Origin: Amycolatopsis sp. NBC_00345
GTDB taxonomy: Bacteria; Actinomycetota; Actinomycetes; Mycobacteriales; Pseudonocardiaceae
NCBI RefSeq assembly: GCF_036116635.1
Contig: NZ_CP107995.1
Coordinates: 2,852,001 to 2,916,000, forward strand
DNA: 64,000 nucleotides
Reading direction: 5' to 3'
Shown here: positions 33,490 to 42,228 of the stretch, piece by piece
How the letters are laid out: the number at the start of each line of letters is the position of its first letter
Numbering within the stretch: position 1 is the stretch's first letter
Notes under the pieces: model-generated
The model's input: only the letters and a program-made list of their open reading frames with translations
Databases searched by the model: none
What the model was told of the DNA's origin: nothing
Made by a program: the position numbers and the translations under genes

Positions 33490-34401
33490 ATGGCGACCTA
33501 TGACGAGGCGACGCTCAGCGACGTCGGGACCGCCGGATCCGTCCTGGTCAGCGGCGCCGCGCTGTGGCTCGGATCGCCGGAGTGGGTGATCGATTGGCTG
33601 GCGAAGCAGGAGCAGTCGCTGCCCGCACCGTGGTTCCGCGACGAAACCCCCCAGACGCTCGTGGAGGTCGCCCCGTTCCTGATGGACCGCCACCCCGTCA
33701 CCGTCGGCCGGTACACCGCTTTCACCGAGGCCACCGGCTACCGCACGGTCGCCGAGCGCCGCGGCTGGAGCCTCGTCTACGGCGCGGACTACTGGCACCA
33801 GGCGCCCGGCGCGTCCTGGCGGCGGCCCGCGGGCCAGGACGTCGGCTACACGCCGCCGCCGGACCACCCCGTCGTCCACATCGCGGTCGAGGACGCCGAC
33901 GCCTACGCCGCCTGGGCCGGCCAGCGGCTGCCGACCGAGGCGGAGTGGGAACTGGCCGCCCGCGGCGGCGCGTATCGGATGTGGCCGTGGGGCGACCAGT
34001 GGTCGCGCGAGCGGGCCAACACCACGGAACTGTGGCTGGGCAACGCCGGCAACGGCCTGCCGGACTGGCGCACGTGGTGGAAGGCCCGCACCCACGACCG
34101 CGGCCCGATCCCGCTGACCACCCCGGTCGGCACCTTCAGCCCGCACGGCGACAGCCCGTTCGGCGTGGCCGACATGGCGGGCAACGTCTACGAGTGGACG
34201 GCGTCGCCGAGCCGCCTCTACGGCCCGCCGTCCCCCGACTGCGACCCGACCCTGCTGAGCGTGATGGGCCGGTTCCGGGTCATCCGCGGCGGATCGTGGA
34301 TGAACCTGCGCTTCCAGACCCGTACCAGCGAACGGCTGCACGGTGATCCCACCGGGTGGGCCTGCTTCGCCACCGGGTTCCGCTGCGTCCAGGACTACTG
34401 A
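33490..34401 (+). CDS. FGE-sulfatase-family (SUMF1/EgtB-like) protein, copy B
   Basis: This is a 303-aa paralogue of the protein at 9496. Matching blocks are HPVVHIAVEDADAYAAWAGQRLPTEAEWELAARGG, MWPWGD, VADMAGNVYEWTAS and IRGGSWMNLRFQTRTSER. The cysteine equivalent to human C341, kept in copy A, is T279 here, so formylglycine-type chemistry through that residue is excluded. C299 in GFRC remains. The stop lies in a 16-bp tandem duplication, and the MoaD-like gene follows after 29 bases, repeating the order of copy A. Confidence 0.88.
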   Translation: MATYDEATLSDVGTAGSVLVSGAALWLGSPEWVIDWLAKQEQSLPAPWFRDETPQTLVEVAPFLMDRHPVTVGRYTAFTEATGYRTVAERRGWSLVYGADYWHQAPGASWRRPAGQDVGYTPPPDHPVVHIAVEDADAYAAWAGQRLPTEAEWELAARGGAYRMWPWGDQWSRERANTTELWLGNAGNGLPDWRTWWKARTHDRGPIPLTTPVGTFSPHGDSPFGVADMAGNVYEWTASPSRLYGPPSPDCDPTLLSVMGRFRVIRGGSWMNLRFQTRTSERLHGDPTGWACFATGFRCVQDY

Positions 34402-34418
34402 GGTCCAAGACTACTGAG
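34387..34418 (+). repeat. 16-bp tandem duplication over the FGE-B stop codon
   Basis: GTCCAGGACTACTGAG is followed directly by GTCCAAGACTACTGAG (one mismatch). The first unit holds the stop codon; the second contributes to the Shine-Dalgarno of the MoaD-like gene. Confidence 0.85.
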
Positions 34419-34430
34419 GAGGGATGTCCC

Positions 34431-34706
34431 ATGCCCCAGCTCATCGTCCCCGGCAGCTGGCACAACGCGACCTCGGGCAAGGCCCGCCTGGAGCTGCCGG
34501 CGACCACCCTGCGGGAACTGCTGGACGCGTTCGTGCACTCGCACCCCGACGCCGGCTACCGGCTCTACGACTCGGCCGGAAAGCTGTTGAACTACCACAT
34601 GTTCGTCCTCGACGACGAACAGGTGCCCCGGATGACCGCGGCCGAGGACGTCGGGCTCACGTCGACCAGCCGCGTGGAGGTCATCCCACCGCTCGTCGGC
34701 GGCTAG
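34431..34706 (+). CDS. MoaD/ThiS-like ubiquitin-fold protein, copy B
   Basis: This is a 91-aa protein ending VEVIPPLVGG. Like copy A it has the MoaD/ThiS size, beta-grasp pattern (TLRELLDAFVHSHPDAGYRL, LLNYHMFVLDDEQV) and a free di-glycine tail, which is needed for thiocarboxylation or conjugation. An ATG 7 bases upstream is in another frame. It lies between FGE-B and a glycosyltransferase. Confidence 0.88.
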   Translation: MPQLIVPGSWHNATSGKARLELPATTLRELLDAFVHSHPDAGYRLYDSAGKLLNYHMFVLDDEQVPRMTAAEDVGLTSTSRVEVIPPLVGG

Positions 34707-34716
34707 CCGCGGACTC

Positions 34717-34752
34717 AGTCCACAGCAGACGGTCCACAGCAGACAGTCCACG
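34717..34752 (+). repeat. 14-bp tandem repeat before GT copy 2
   Basis: About 2.5 copies of RGTCCACAGCAGAC lie in the 77-base gap between the MoaD-like and glycosyltransferase genes. No role is apparent; slippage is likely. Confidence 0.75.
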
Positions 34753-34783
34753 CCGAACGCCACAGCCAGGGAGCGCAGCCCGA

Positions 34784-36028
34784 ATGTCGATGAGCCCGCG
34801 GCACATCCTCGTCGTCAACGTCCAGGGACACGGCCACGTCTACCCGTCACTCGGCCTGGTCGGGGAACTCGCCCGGCGCGGGCACCGCGTCTCGTACCTG
34901 ACCGGTCCGGCCTTCGCCCCGGAGGTCACCGCGGCGGGTGCCACGCCGGTGCTCTACAAGTCGGAGTTCGACGACTTCCACGTGCCCGACGTCGTCGGCG
35001 AGGACGACGCCGAGACGCAGCTGCACCTGGTGTACGTCCGGGAGAACGTGGCGATCCTGCGCGCGGCCCAGGAGGCGCTGCGCGACGACCCGCCCGACCT
35101 CGTGGCCTACGACATCATGCCGTTCCTGGCCGGACGGCTGCTGGCCAAGCACTGGGACCGCCCCGCGGTGCGCCTCAACGGCGGCTTCGCCGAGAACGAG
35201 CACTACTCGATGTTCGAGGCGCTGTGGGCCAGCCACGGCCACCGTCACCCGGCCGAGGTCGAAGCGGTGAACACGGTACTGGTCGACCTGCTCGCCGAGT
35301 ACGGCATCAGCACGCCGGTGAAGGAGTTCTGGCGGGAGATCGAGGAGCTCAACATCATCTTCCTGCCCCGGTCGTACCAGATCGCGCCGGACACGTTCGA
35401 CCATCGGTTCTTCTTCGCCGGGCCGAACTTCACCGGCCGGTCGCAGGGCGCGCACTGGCAGCCGCCGCGACCCGGCGTCCCGGTTGTGCTCGTGTCACTG
35501 GGGAACACGTTCAACGAGCACCCGGAGTTCTTCAAGGCGTGCGCGGAGGCGTTCGCGGACAGCCCGTGGCACGTGGTGATGGCGATCGGCCGGTTCCTGG
35601 ACCCCGAGACGCTGGGGCCGTTGCCGCCCAACGTCGAGACCCACGCGTGGATCCCGTTCCACGCCGTCCTCGAGCACGCCACGGTGTGCCTGATCCAGGG
35701 CACGACCGGCGCCACGATGGAGGCCATGGACCTGGGCGTGCCGCTGGTCCTGATGCCCCACTTCGCGACCGAGGCGGCCCCGTTCGCGCACCGGACCGTC
35801 GAACTGGGGCTGGGCTACGAGCTGCCCGCCGACCAGATCGACCCGGCCGGCATCCGGGCCGTCGTGGACCGCCTCGCCGCCGACACCGTGGTCCGGCAAC
35901 GGGTCCTGCGCATGCAGCGGGACGTCCAGGCGTCCGGCGGCGCGGCCGGCGCCGCCGACGAGGTCGAGACCTACATCAGGCGCCACGGACGCTTTTCACC
36001 CGATGGAGACGAGGGCTTTCCACCATGA
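34784..36028 (+). CDS. GT1-family glycosyltransferase, copy 2, altered donor-site motif
   Basis: This is a 414-aa GT-B protein. The N-terminal GHGHVYPSLGLVGELARRGHRV is typical of OleD/macrolide transferases. In the C-terminal donor site the usual H-x-G-x-G block reads CLIQGTTGATMEAM, so the diphosphate-binding histidine is glutamine. The rest of the site (VPLVLMPHFATEAAPFAHRTVELGLGYEL) is normal. It could use an unusual donor or be a helper. The stop overlaps the radical SAM start (ATGA). Confidence 0.9.
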   Translation: MSMSPRHILVVNVQGHGHVYPSLGLVGELARRGHRVSYLTGPAFAPEVTAAGATPVLYKSEFDDFHVPDVVGEDDAETQLHLVYVRENVAILRAAQEALRDDPPDLVAYDIMPFLAGRLLAKHWDRPAVRLNGGFAENEHYSMFEALWASHGHRHPAEVEAVNTVLVDLLAEYGISTPVKEFWREIEELNIIFLPRSYQIAPDTFDHRFFFAGPNFTGRSQGAHWQPPRPGVPVVLVSLGNTFNEHPEFFKACAEAFADSPWHVVMAIGRFLDPETLGPLPPNVETHAWIPFHAVLEHATVCLIQGTTGATMEAMDLGVPLVLMPHFATEAAPFAHRTVELGLGYELPADQIDPAGIRAVVDRLAADTVVRQRVLRMQRDVQASGGAAGAADEVETYIRRHGRFSPDGDEGFPP

Positions 36029-37530
36029 CGCTTCGCGACGTCAGCGTGCTGCTGCTGTACCCGCCGAACCAGAACCTGCCCGGCACCGTGTGCAAGCCGA
36101 ACGGCTCGCTCGCCTATCCACACCTGGGCGGGGCGCTGCGGCATCACGGCGTGCCCGTGACCATCTTCGACGCCTGTGTGGGCGACGGCCCGGACGACCT
36201 GGACGCCATCTTCGCCAACCCCGTGGCGATCCCGAGCGGGCTGGTGCGGACCGGCGTGACCGACGAGCGCATCCTCCAGGTCGTGGCCGACCACGACATC
36301 GTCGGCATCACGTCGATCTTCACCGACCAGGAGTCGATGGTCCTGCACTGCGCCCGGCTGATCAAGGCGGCCTACCCGGAGAAGATCCTGGTTTCCGGCG
36401 GGGTCAACGCGCGCTCGCGGATGCCGCTGTTCTTCGCCGCCGGGTTCGACGTGGTGTGCCTGTCGGAGGCCGAGCACACCCTCATCGAGATCGTGGAGGC
36501 CGTCCGGCGTTCGGCGCGGCCGAGCTTCGCCGACATCCACGGCGTCGCGTTCCCCGACGGCAACCGCATCCGGGTCAACCCGGCCCGCTCGCGCGACATC
36601 GTGCAGGACCTCGACACCCTGCCCATGCCGGCCTGGGACCTGCTGCCCAACCAGCGGTACTGGACCCTGGCCCGGCCGCACTCGGGGATGTTCGAGCCCG
36701 GCGCCGAACTGCGCTACGGCACGATGATGACCTCGCTCGGCTGCCCGTTCCACTGCGCGTACTGCCACATCGCCGGCGAGGTGGAGGACAGCCTCCCCGG
36801 CCCGATCGGGGCGTTCCGGGTGAAGTCCGACGAGCGGGTGCTCGCCGAGATCGAGACCCTCAAGGGCCTCGGCGTGACGGACGTGTTCATCGAGGACGAT
36901 TCGCTGCTGGGCAACAAGAAGCGCGGCCTGCGGCTGCTGGAGAAGATCCGCGGCGCCGGCGTGACCGTGTGCGACCTCAACGGCATCAACATCATCCACA
37001 TGCTCAAGCGGTGGAAACCTGACCACGAGGTGCTCGAAGCGCTGGCGCTGGCCGGTTTCGCCCAGATCAACATGCCGTTCGAGACGGGCAACCTGCGCAT
37101 CATGCGCAAGTACGCGAGCAACAAGCTCAACGTGGAGAAGGCCGACCTGCGCGGGCTGATCATCGCGATGAAGGAGTACGGGTTCCAGCTGTACGGCAAC
37201 TACATGATGGGTTACCCGGACGAGACGATGGAGGAGATCCAGACGACCATCGACCTGGCCCGTGAGCACGTCTCCTACGGCCTGGACGCGGCGAACTTCT
37301 TCCTGGTCGTGCCGATGCCCGGCTCGCCGCTGTTCGACATGGCGATCGCGGGCGGCCACATCAGCCCGGACTTCGACCCGGACAAGATGAACATCTACAA
37401 CGCCACGATGGCCAACACGCTGGTCCCCGGGCCGGTCCTGGAGGAGATGCGCGCACGCGCGTGGGAAGAGGTCAACTCCACGACGTGGAAGTCCGCCAAG
37501 AAGGCGTGGGCCACCCCCGCTTCGTTGTGA
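36025..37530 (+). CDS. Cobalamin-binding radical SAM enzyme
   Basis: This is a 501-aa protein. Residues ~1-160 are a B12-binding Rossmann domain (VSVLLLYPPNQ, DHDIVGITSIFTDQE, ILVSGGVNARS), but the DxHxxG base-off motif is not evident. The radical SAM domain has C240-x3-C244-x2-C247 (GCPFHCAYCHIAG), followed by IEDDSLLGNKK and NMPFETGNLRIMRKY. The class usually C-methylates unactivated carbons; others make ring contractions. C-methylation of a sugar or aglycone is the simplest guess. It is translationally coupled to GT copy 2. Confidence 0.92.
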   Translation: MTLRDVSVLLLYPPNQNLPGTVCKPNGSLAYPHLGGALRHHGVPVTIFDACVGDGPDDLDAIFANPVAIPSGLVRTGVTDERILQVVADHDIVGITSIFTDQESMVLHCARLIKAAYPEKILVSGGVNARSRMPLFFAAGFDVVCLSEAEHTLIEIVEAVRRSARPSFADIHGVAFPDGNRIRVNPARSRDIVQDLDTLPMPAWDLLPNQRYWTLARPHSGMFEPGAELRYGTMMTSLGCPFHCAYCHIAGEVEDSLPGPIGAFRVKSDERVLAEIETLKGLGVTDVFIEDDSLLGNKKRGLRLLEKIRGAGVTVCDLNGINIIHMLKRWKPDHEVLEALALAGFAQINMPFETGNLRIMRKYASNKLNVEKADLRGLIIAMKEYGFQLYGNYMMGYPDETMEEIQTTIDLAREHVSYGLDAANFFLVVPMPGSPLFDMAIAGGHISPDFDPDKMNIYNATMANTLVPGPVLEEMRARAWEEVNSTTWKSAKKAWATPASL

Positions 37531-37533
37531 CCA

Positions 37534-38493
37534 CTACAGCCCGACGGCGCGCGCGTATCTCGCGCGCCGCCCCGGGTCGTGGCCGAGCCAGTCCACCAGG
37601 GCACGGAACCCCTCGGCCAGGCCCCGAGCCGGGCGCCAGCCGAGTTGGCGGCGGCTCAGGGTGCAGTCCGCCACACACAGCCTGGTGTCCCACTCCCGGG
37701 ACGCCATCGTCGACCACCGTGGCCGTTCGCGGATCGCGAGCTCGCCCCGTACCAGCTCGACCAGTTCGGCCAGGGACGTCGGCGTGCCGCTGCCCACGTT
37801 GAGCACGCTGCCGCGCTCCAGGTGAGTCGCCTGCGCGGCCAGCACGAACGCCTCGCAGACGTCGGCGACATACACGAAGTCGCGGACCGTCCGTGGCGTG
37901 GTGAGCGTGGGCAACCGACCTCGCATGCCGGACATCGCGAGGGCCGGCATCAGGCGAGACGGGTCCTCCCAGGGGCCGTACGCCGTGCTGAGGCGCAGCG
38001 TGACCAGGTGGGCGTCGCGGTCCCGTGACACGGTTCGCGCGTACTGCGTCGCCGCCGCCTTGCTGGTGGCGTAGCAGCCGTGCGGCTCGGCCGGCTCGTG
38101 TTCCCGCGCCGGGTGGCCCTTGACGCCGTACTCGGCCGTGGAACCCGCCTGGACAAACGCCTCGAACGCGCCGGCGCCGGCCAGGTCGACGAGCCCGGCC
38201 GTCGCCCGCGTGTTGGTCGTGCGGATCAACGCCGGGTCGGTCTGCCACGAGTACGCGCCGTGCGCGGCGAGGTGGAACACCCAGTCCGCCCCGTCGAGCG
38301 CGGCCCGCGCCGCTGGGGTGTCGCGCAGGTCGATCCGGTGGATCGTGATGTCCCGGCCGATCCCGTCGAGCCGCCACGGGTCGCCGCCCGGCCGCACGAC
38401 AGCGTGGACCTCATGGCCGTCGCGCAGCAGCCACCGGCAGAGGTTCGCGCCGACGAAACCGCCCGCGCCGGTGACGAACACCCTCCGGGTCAC
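37534..38493 (-). CDS. NAD-dependent SDR (NDP-sugar epimerase/reductase)
   Basis: This is a 319-aa extended SDR. It has GAGGFVGANLCRWLLRDGHEV, AGSTAEYG and YATSKAAATQYAR (catalytic Y and K). TPRTVRDFVYVADVCEAFVLA resembles the abequose/tyvelose reductase branch. It may reduce or epimerise C4 of a deoxysugar. GTG 38493 is chosen because the stop of the transketolase subunit is 7 bases upstream. It is last of three genes with the split transketolase. Confidence 0.88.
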   Translation of the reverse strand: MTRRVFVTGAGGFVGANLCRWLLRDGHEVHAVVRPGGDPWRLDGIGRDITIHRIDLRDTPAARAALDGADWVFHLAAHGAYSWQTDPALIRTTNTRATAGLVDLAGAGAFEAFVQAGSTAEYGVKGHPAREHEPAEPHGCYATSKAAATQYARTVSRDRDAHLVTLRLSTAYGPWEDPSRLMPALAMSGMRGRLPTLTTPRTVRDFVYVADVCEAFVLAAQATHLERGSVLNVGSGTPTSLAELVELVRGELAIRERPRWSTMASREWDTRLCVADCTLSRRQLGWRPARGLAEGFRALVDWLGHDPGRRARYARAVGL

Positions 38494-38500
38494 TGGCGGG

Positions 38501-39418
38501 TCACCGGCGGGCGGAGGCCACCAGTGACGTGGCGGTGCCCGCGATCGCGCTGGGCGAGAGCCCGAACTCCTCCTTGAGGAACGCCAGGGACCCGGTGGTG
38601 CCACGCGGCAGGTCGGCAAGCCCGCATCGCCGCAACCGGGTCGGCAGGCCGTGTTCGGCGATCACCTCGGACACGAGCGTGCCCAGGCCGCCGTCCACCA
38701 GGTGCGACTCGACGCTGACCGCGTACGGGACACCGGCCAGTACCTCCGCGAGGTCCGCGACGGGTGACGGGTTGAAGCTCTCGACCACCGCGACGGTCGC
38801 CTCGACGCCCTGCGCGCTGAGCTGTTCGGCCGCGGCGAGCGCGTCGGAGGCGGTCGGGCCCAAGGCGATGAGCGCGATGTCGCCGCCGGACCGCGGTGTC
38901 GTCAGCCGGCCGAGTTCGAAATCGCCGGGGATCTGCTGGCTGCCCTTGGAAAGGCGGTAGTAGATCGGCCGCGGCAGGGCGTAGGTCTGCTCGAACGCGT
39001 CGCGCGCGTGGGCGTCGTCAGCGGGGACGATGACCGTCAGCCCTCGTTGCATGCGGAGGATTCCGACGTCCTCGAGGCTGTAGTGGGTCGCGCCGTTGTT
39101 GCCGTACTCGAACCCGCCGCCCATGCCGACGATCCGCACCGGCAGCTGGTGCAGGACCGGGCCGTTGCGGATGAACTCGTACGGCCGCATCGTCGCGAAC
39201 GTCGCGATCGAGTAGACGTACGGGATCAGGCCGGACTCGGCCAGGCCGGTCGCCACCCCCACCATGTTCTGTTCCGCGACGCCGACGTTGAAGAACCGGT
39301 CCGGGAACCGCTCGGCGAACGGCTCCAGCATGTTGAACCCGAGGTCGCCGGTCATCAGGACGACCCGGGGGTCCCGCTCGGCCAGCGCGGTGAGCGTCTC
39401 GACGAACGCGGCCCTCAT
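38501..39418 (-). CDS. Transketolase C-terminal (pyrimidine/C-domain) subunit
   Basis: This is a 305-aa protein holding the transketolase pyrimidine-binding and C-terminal domains: RVVLMTGDLGFNMLEPFAERFPDRFFNVGVAEQNMVGVATGLA with the catalytic glutamate in AEQNM, then TVIVPADDAHARDAF. It overlaps the N-terminal subunit gene (ATG 39418 versus stop at 39415). Together they make a two-subunit TPP enzyme. Confidence 0.92.
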   Translation of the reverse strand: MRAAFVETLTALAERDPRVVLMTGDLGFNMLEPFAERFPDRFFNVGVAEQNMVGVATGLAESGLIPYVYSIATFATMRPYEFIRNGPVLHQLPVRIVGMGGGFEYGNNGATHYSLEDVGILRMQRGLTVIVPADDAHARDAFEQTYALPRPIYYRLSKGSQQIPGDFELGRLTTPRSGGDIALIALGPTASDALAAAEQLSAQGVEATVAVVESFNPSPVADLAEVLAGVPYAVSVESHLVDGGLGTLVSEVIAEHGLPTRLRRCGLADLPRGTTGSLAFLKEEFGLSPSAIAGTATSLVASARR

Positions 39419-40257
39419 CGGGGCTCCCCCGCGGCGGTGACCTCCGCGGCGGCGGCCGCGTACTGCTCGTCTGTCAGCGGGAAGTAGCGCCACGCGACCT
39501 GGTGCTCCATGAAGGAGACACCGCTGCCCGCCGTGGTGCGGGCGATCAGCACGTGCGGCTGGGGCGACGTGGGGTCGATCGCGTCGATCGTGGCGCGCAG
39601 CGTGTCCACGTCGTGGCCGTCGACCTCGTGGACGGACCACCCGAACGCCTGCCAGCGGGCCGCGAGGGGCTCCAGGTCCAGGATGCGCTGGGTCGGTCCG
39701 CACGCCTGCTGGCCGTTGGCGTCGATGATCGCGACGAGTGAGCCGAGCTGGTGGTGCGCGGCGAACATGGTCGCCTCCCACACCGATCCCTCGTTCAGCT
39801 CCGCGTCGCTGATCAGCACGAACGTGCGCCGGTCCTGCCCGAGCAGGCGGGCCGCCAGCGCGCTGCCGGCCCCGTAGGACAGGCCGTGCCCGAGGGAGCC
39901 GGTGGAGAAGTCGATCGGGTCGAGCACGTGCTCGGGATGCGCGCCGAGCACGCTCCCGTCCGCGCAGTAGGTGTTGAGCGTCGCCCGGTCGATCCGGCCG
40001 GACTCGTACAACGCGGCGTAGAGCGCGAGCACCGCGTGGCCCTTGGAGAGGATGAACCGCTCGCGGTCCTCGCCCGTGCCGCGCAGCACCCCGCCGTACA
40101 GCACCGCCACGATGTCCGCGATCGACAGGGCGGAGCCGATGTGCCCGAACCGGGCGCGGTGGGACTGTTCCAGGATGTGCAGCCGAATCCGGTGCCGCAG
40201 CGGGAGGTTCGCGGCCGGTGTTCCGGTGTGCGGTTGGCGGAACGACGTAGTTGGCAT
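39415..40257 (-). CDS. Transketolase N-terminal (TPP-binding) subunit
   Basis: This is a 280-aa protein. TPP-site features are RARFGHIGSALSIADIVAVLYGG, FILSKGHAVLALYAALYESG, STGSLGHGLSYGAG and LISDAELNEGSVWEA...IDANGQQ. ATG 40257 has GGAG 10 bases upstream. Split transketolases in antibiotic clusters supply pentose precursors or transfer two-carbon units onto sugars; which applies here is unknown. Confidence 0.92.
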   Translation of the reverse strand: MPTTSFRQPHTGTPAANLPLRHRIRLHILEQSHRARFGHIGSALSIADIVAVLYGGVLRGTGEDRERFILSKGHAVLALYAALYESGRIDRATLNTYCADGSVLGAHPEHVLDPIDFSTGSLGHGLSYGAGSALAARLLGQDRRTFVLISDAELNEGSVWEATMFAAHHQLGSLVAIIDANGQQACGPTQRILDLEPLAARWQAFGWSVHEVDGHDVDTLRATIDAIDPTSPQPHVLIARTTAGSGVSFMEHQVAWRYFPLTDEQYAAAAAEVTAAGEPR

Positions 40258-40345
40258 CGAGATGGTCTCCGTTCTCGACGCGACCACCGACGCCGCCGCG
40301 CGGCGGGGTCACCGCCGCGCGGCCGAACAGACACGGGGTCGCCGG

Positions 40346-40963
40346 TTATTCGGGGGTGTAGAACTTCAGCGTTTCGTCGGCGGCCTTGTGCACGTCCTTC
40401 GCGGGCGCCACCTTGGCCTTCTCCAGCACGTCGGCCCAGGCGCGCACGGACAGCTTGGTGAACTCGATGGCCTCCTCGGACTCCATCCACCACGCCTTGT
40501 CGACCTCCTCGCCGGCCAGGTACTGGCCGAACCCGACCAGCGCGGGGTCCCAGCCCACACCCACGGCCAGCACGTGGCTGATCGCGTCGTCGCCCTCACC
40601 GGGTCCGACGTGCTCGAGCTCCAGCGTGGTGCGGGACTTCCCGTCGGCCGTCAGGGTCATGATGAGCTCCTGGGCCGGGTGACCCTCGGCCACCCAGGTC
40701 AGGTGAATCCGGCGCGGCTTGTCGCACTCGATGATGTCGCCGCCGGCGTGGTTCTCCAGCTGGAACTTCCCGCCCTCCTTGAGGTCACCGGTGACCGGCA
40801 GGAAGAACCGGGCGATCCGGTCCGGGGTGGTGAGCGCGTCCCAGACCTCCTCGGGGCTCGAGTCGTACGTGCGCGCGATCACCGCGGAGTACCCGGGACC
40901 ATCGGAAATCTTCCGGGACCGCACCTCACGCGAGGTCTCCTTGATCCAGCCATTGATGGTCAT
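40346..40963 (-). CDS. SRPBCC (AHSA1/START-like) protein, copy A, CalC-like candidate
   Basis: This is a 205-aa protein. AHSA1-type strings are ARTYDSSPEEVWDALTTPDRIARFFLPVTGDLKEGGKFQLE, IHLTWVAEGHP and LELEHVG, followed by a C-terminal helix (FGQYLAGEEVDKAWWMESEEAIEFTKLSVRAWADVL). CalC, CalU16 and CalU19 of calicheamicin share this fold and act as self-sacrifice resistance proteins. ATG 40963 has AAGGGG 12 bases upstream; ATG 40975 is too close to it. A second copy is at 44987. A role in product binding, resistance or cyclisation is inference. Confidence 0.85.
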   Translation of the reverse strand: MTINGWIKETSREVRSRKISDGPGYSAVIARTYDSSPEEVWDALTTPDRIARFFLPVTGDLKEGGKFQLENHAGGDIIECDKPRRIHLTWVAEGHPAQELIMTLTADGKSRTTLELEHVGPGEGDDAISHVLAVGVGWDPALVGFGQYLAGEEVDKAWWMESEEAIEFTKLSVRAWADVLEKAKVAPAKDVHKAADETLKFYTPE

Positions 40964-41025
40964 AAAGAAATTCATCCCCTTCGATTCGGTTCGACGTGAA
41001 CTTCTGCGAGATCAATACTCACATA

Positions 41026-42228
41026 TCACGTAGCGATCGACATCTCGGGGGTGTGGTCGACGCGGGCCAGTATCGCCGCGGCGGCACGGGCCGCGCCACC
41101 GGAATCCTGGATCCGCTGCCGCATTTCCCGGATTCTGTTGAGCGTTTCACTGTCAACAGCCAGTTGATCTACCGTCTGGCGCAGGGTTTTCGCGTCGAAC
41201 TGGTCGGCGAGCACGCGTCGGCCGAGCCCCAGCTCCACGATCCGCCGGGCCATCGGCTCGACCTCGAACGCGTAGTGCGGAACGGTCACTATCGGGGTAC
41301 CCCAATGGAGGGCTTGCATCACCGTGCCCATTCCGCCGTGGGTCACGCAGATACTCGCGTGTTCCAGTACCGCGAAGTGCGACAGCCAGTTGTGGACTTC
41401 GATGTTGTCCGGCAACGGACCCAGCTCATCGGAGTCGACCCGGCTACCCAAGGTCATGACCACATGCCAGCGTGTGTCGGCGAACGCCTCCACGCAGGTT
41501 CGGAACCACTCGGGATGGTCGTTGAAACTGGTGCCCAGGGAGATCAACAGAACCGGACGGTCGTCCGGCGGCGTCCAGCGCTCACCACGTTCCTCGAGCG
41601 CCGGTCCGACAAACAGGAACCGGTTGTCGAAGGTGTCCCCGGCGAACTGGAACGCCTGGGGGATGAAAACCAGGTTGAAATCCGAGATCCCGTACCAGAA
41701 ATCCTCCAGATCGGACAGTTCGTCACCGGAACTCAGCACTTCGGCCAGCTCCGTGCGGAACCGCTCGAACGTCAGCGGCGCGGGAATGCCCGAAGCGTCC
41801 ACCATTTCCTGATAGTAGGAGTACTTGTCATTGGTCGCGAAGCCGACGCTGATCCGCACCGCCGGCTTGTGCCAGCGGTGGGTCAGCAGTTTCCCGGCGA
41901 TGAACGGCGCGTCCTCGTACAGGATCACGTCCGGCGGAGCGTCGTCGAACGCCGCCGCCGCGGCCTCGAGTATCCGCACGTTTTCCTTGAGGTACAACAG
42001 ATGCGGCACCGTCGGGTCGTCGGACGCGAACACCTCGGCCGGATCCAGCCCCGCGAGCGCCGACTCGTAGGTCACCACCGACGCCCCGAACGAGGCCGTG
42101 GCCTCGGCGAACTCGGGGGTGGTCAGGTGGATGACCCGGTGCCCGCCGCGGGTCAGTTCGCCGACCAGCGACAAGGTGGGATGCACGTTGCCGGCATGGG
42201 GTCCGGTGAGGAGCAGCGCCGTGATCAT
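41026..42228 (-). CDS. GT1-family glycosyltransferase, copy 3
   Basis: This is a 400-aa OleD/MGT-type glycosyltransferase. The acceptor domain starts ALLLTGPHAGNVHPTLSLVGEL and the donor site has CVTHGGMGTVMQALHWGTPIV, with the normal histidine. The Shine-Dalgarno is weak and the -10 box TATATT ends 8 bases before the ATG, so the transcript may be leaderless. It stands alone between an SRPBCC gene and the ABC exporter, where it could serve biosynthesis or macrolide-style self-resistance. Confidence 0.92.
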   Translation of the reverse strand: MITALLLTGPHAGNVHPTLSLVGELTRGGHRVIHLTTPEFAEATASFGASVVTYESALAGLDPAEVFASDDPTVPHLLYLKENVRILEAAAAAFDDAPPDVILYEDAPFIAGKLLTHRWHKPAVRISVGFATNDKYSYYQEMVDASGIPAPLTFERFRTELAEVLSSGDELSDLEDFWYGISDFNLVFIPQAFQFAGDTFDNRFLFVGPALEERGERWTPPDDRPVLLISLGTSFNDHPEWFRTCVEAFADTRWHVVMTLGSRVDSDELGPLPDNIEVHNWLSHFAVLEHASICVTHGGMGTVMQALHWGTPIVTVPHYAFEVEPMARRIVELGLGRRVLADQFDAKTLRQTVDQLAVDSETLNRIREMRQRIQDSGGAARAAAAILARVDHTPEMSIAT

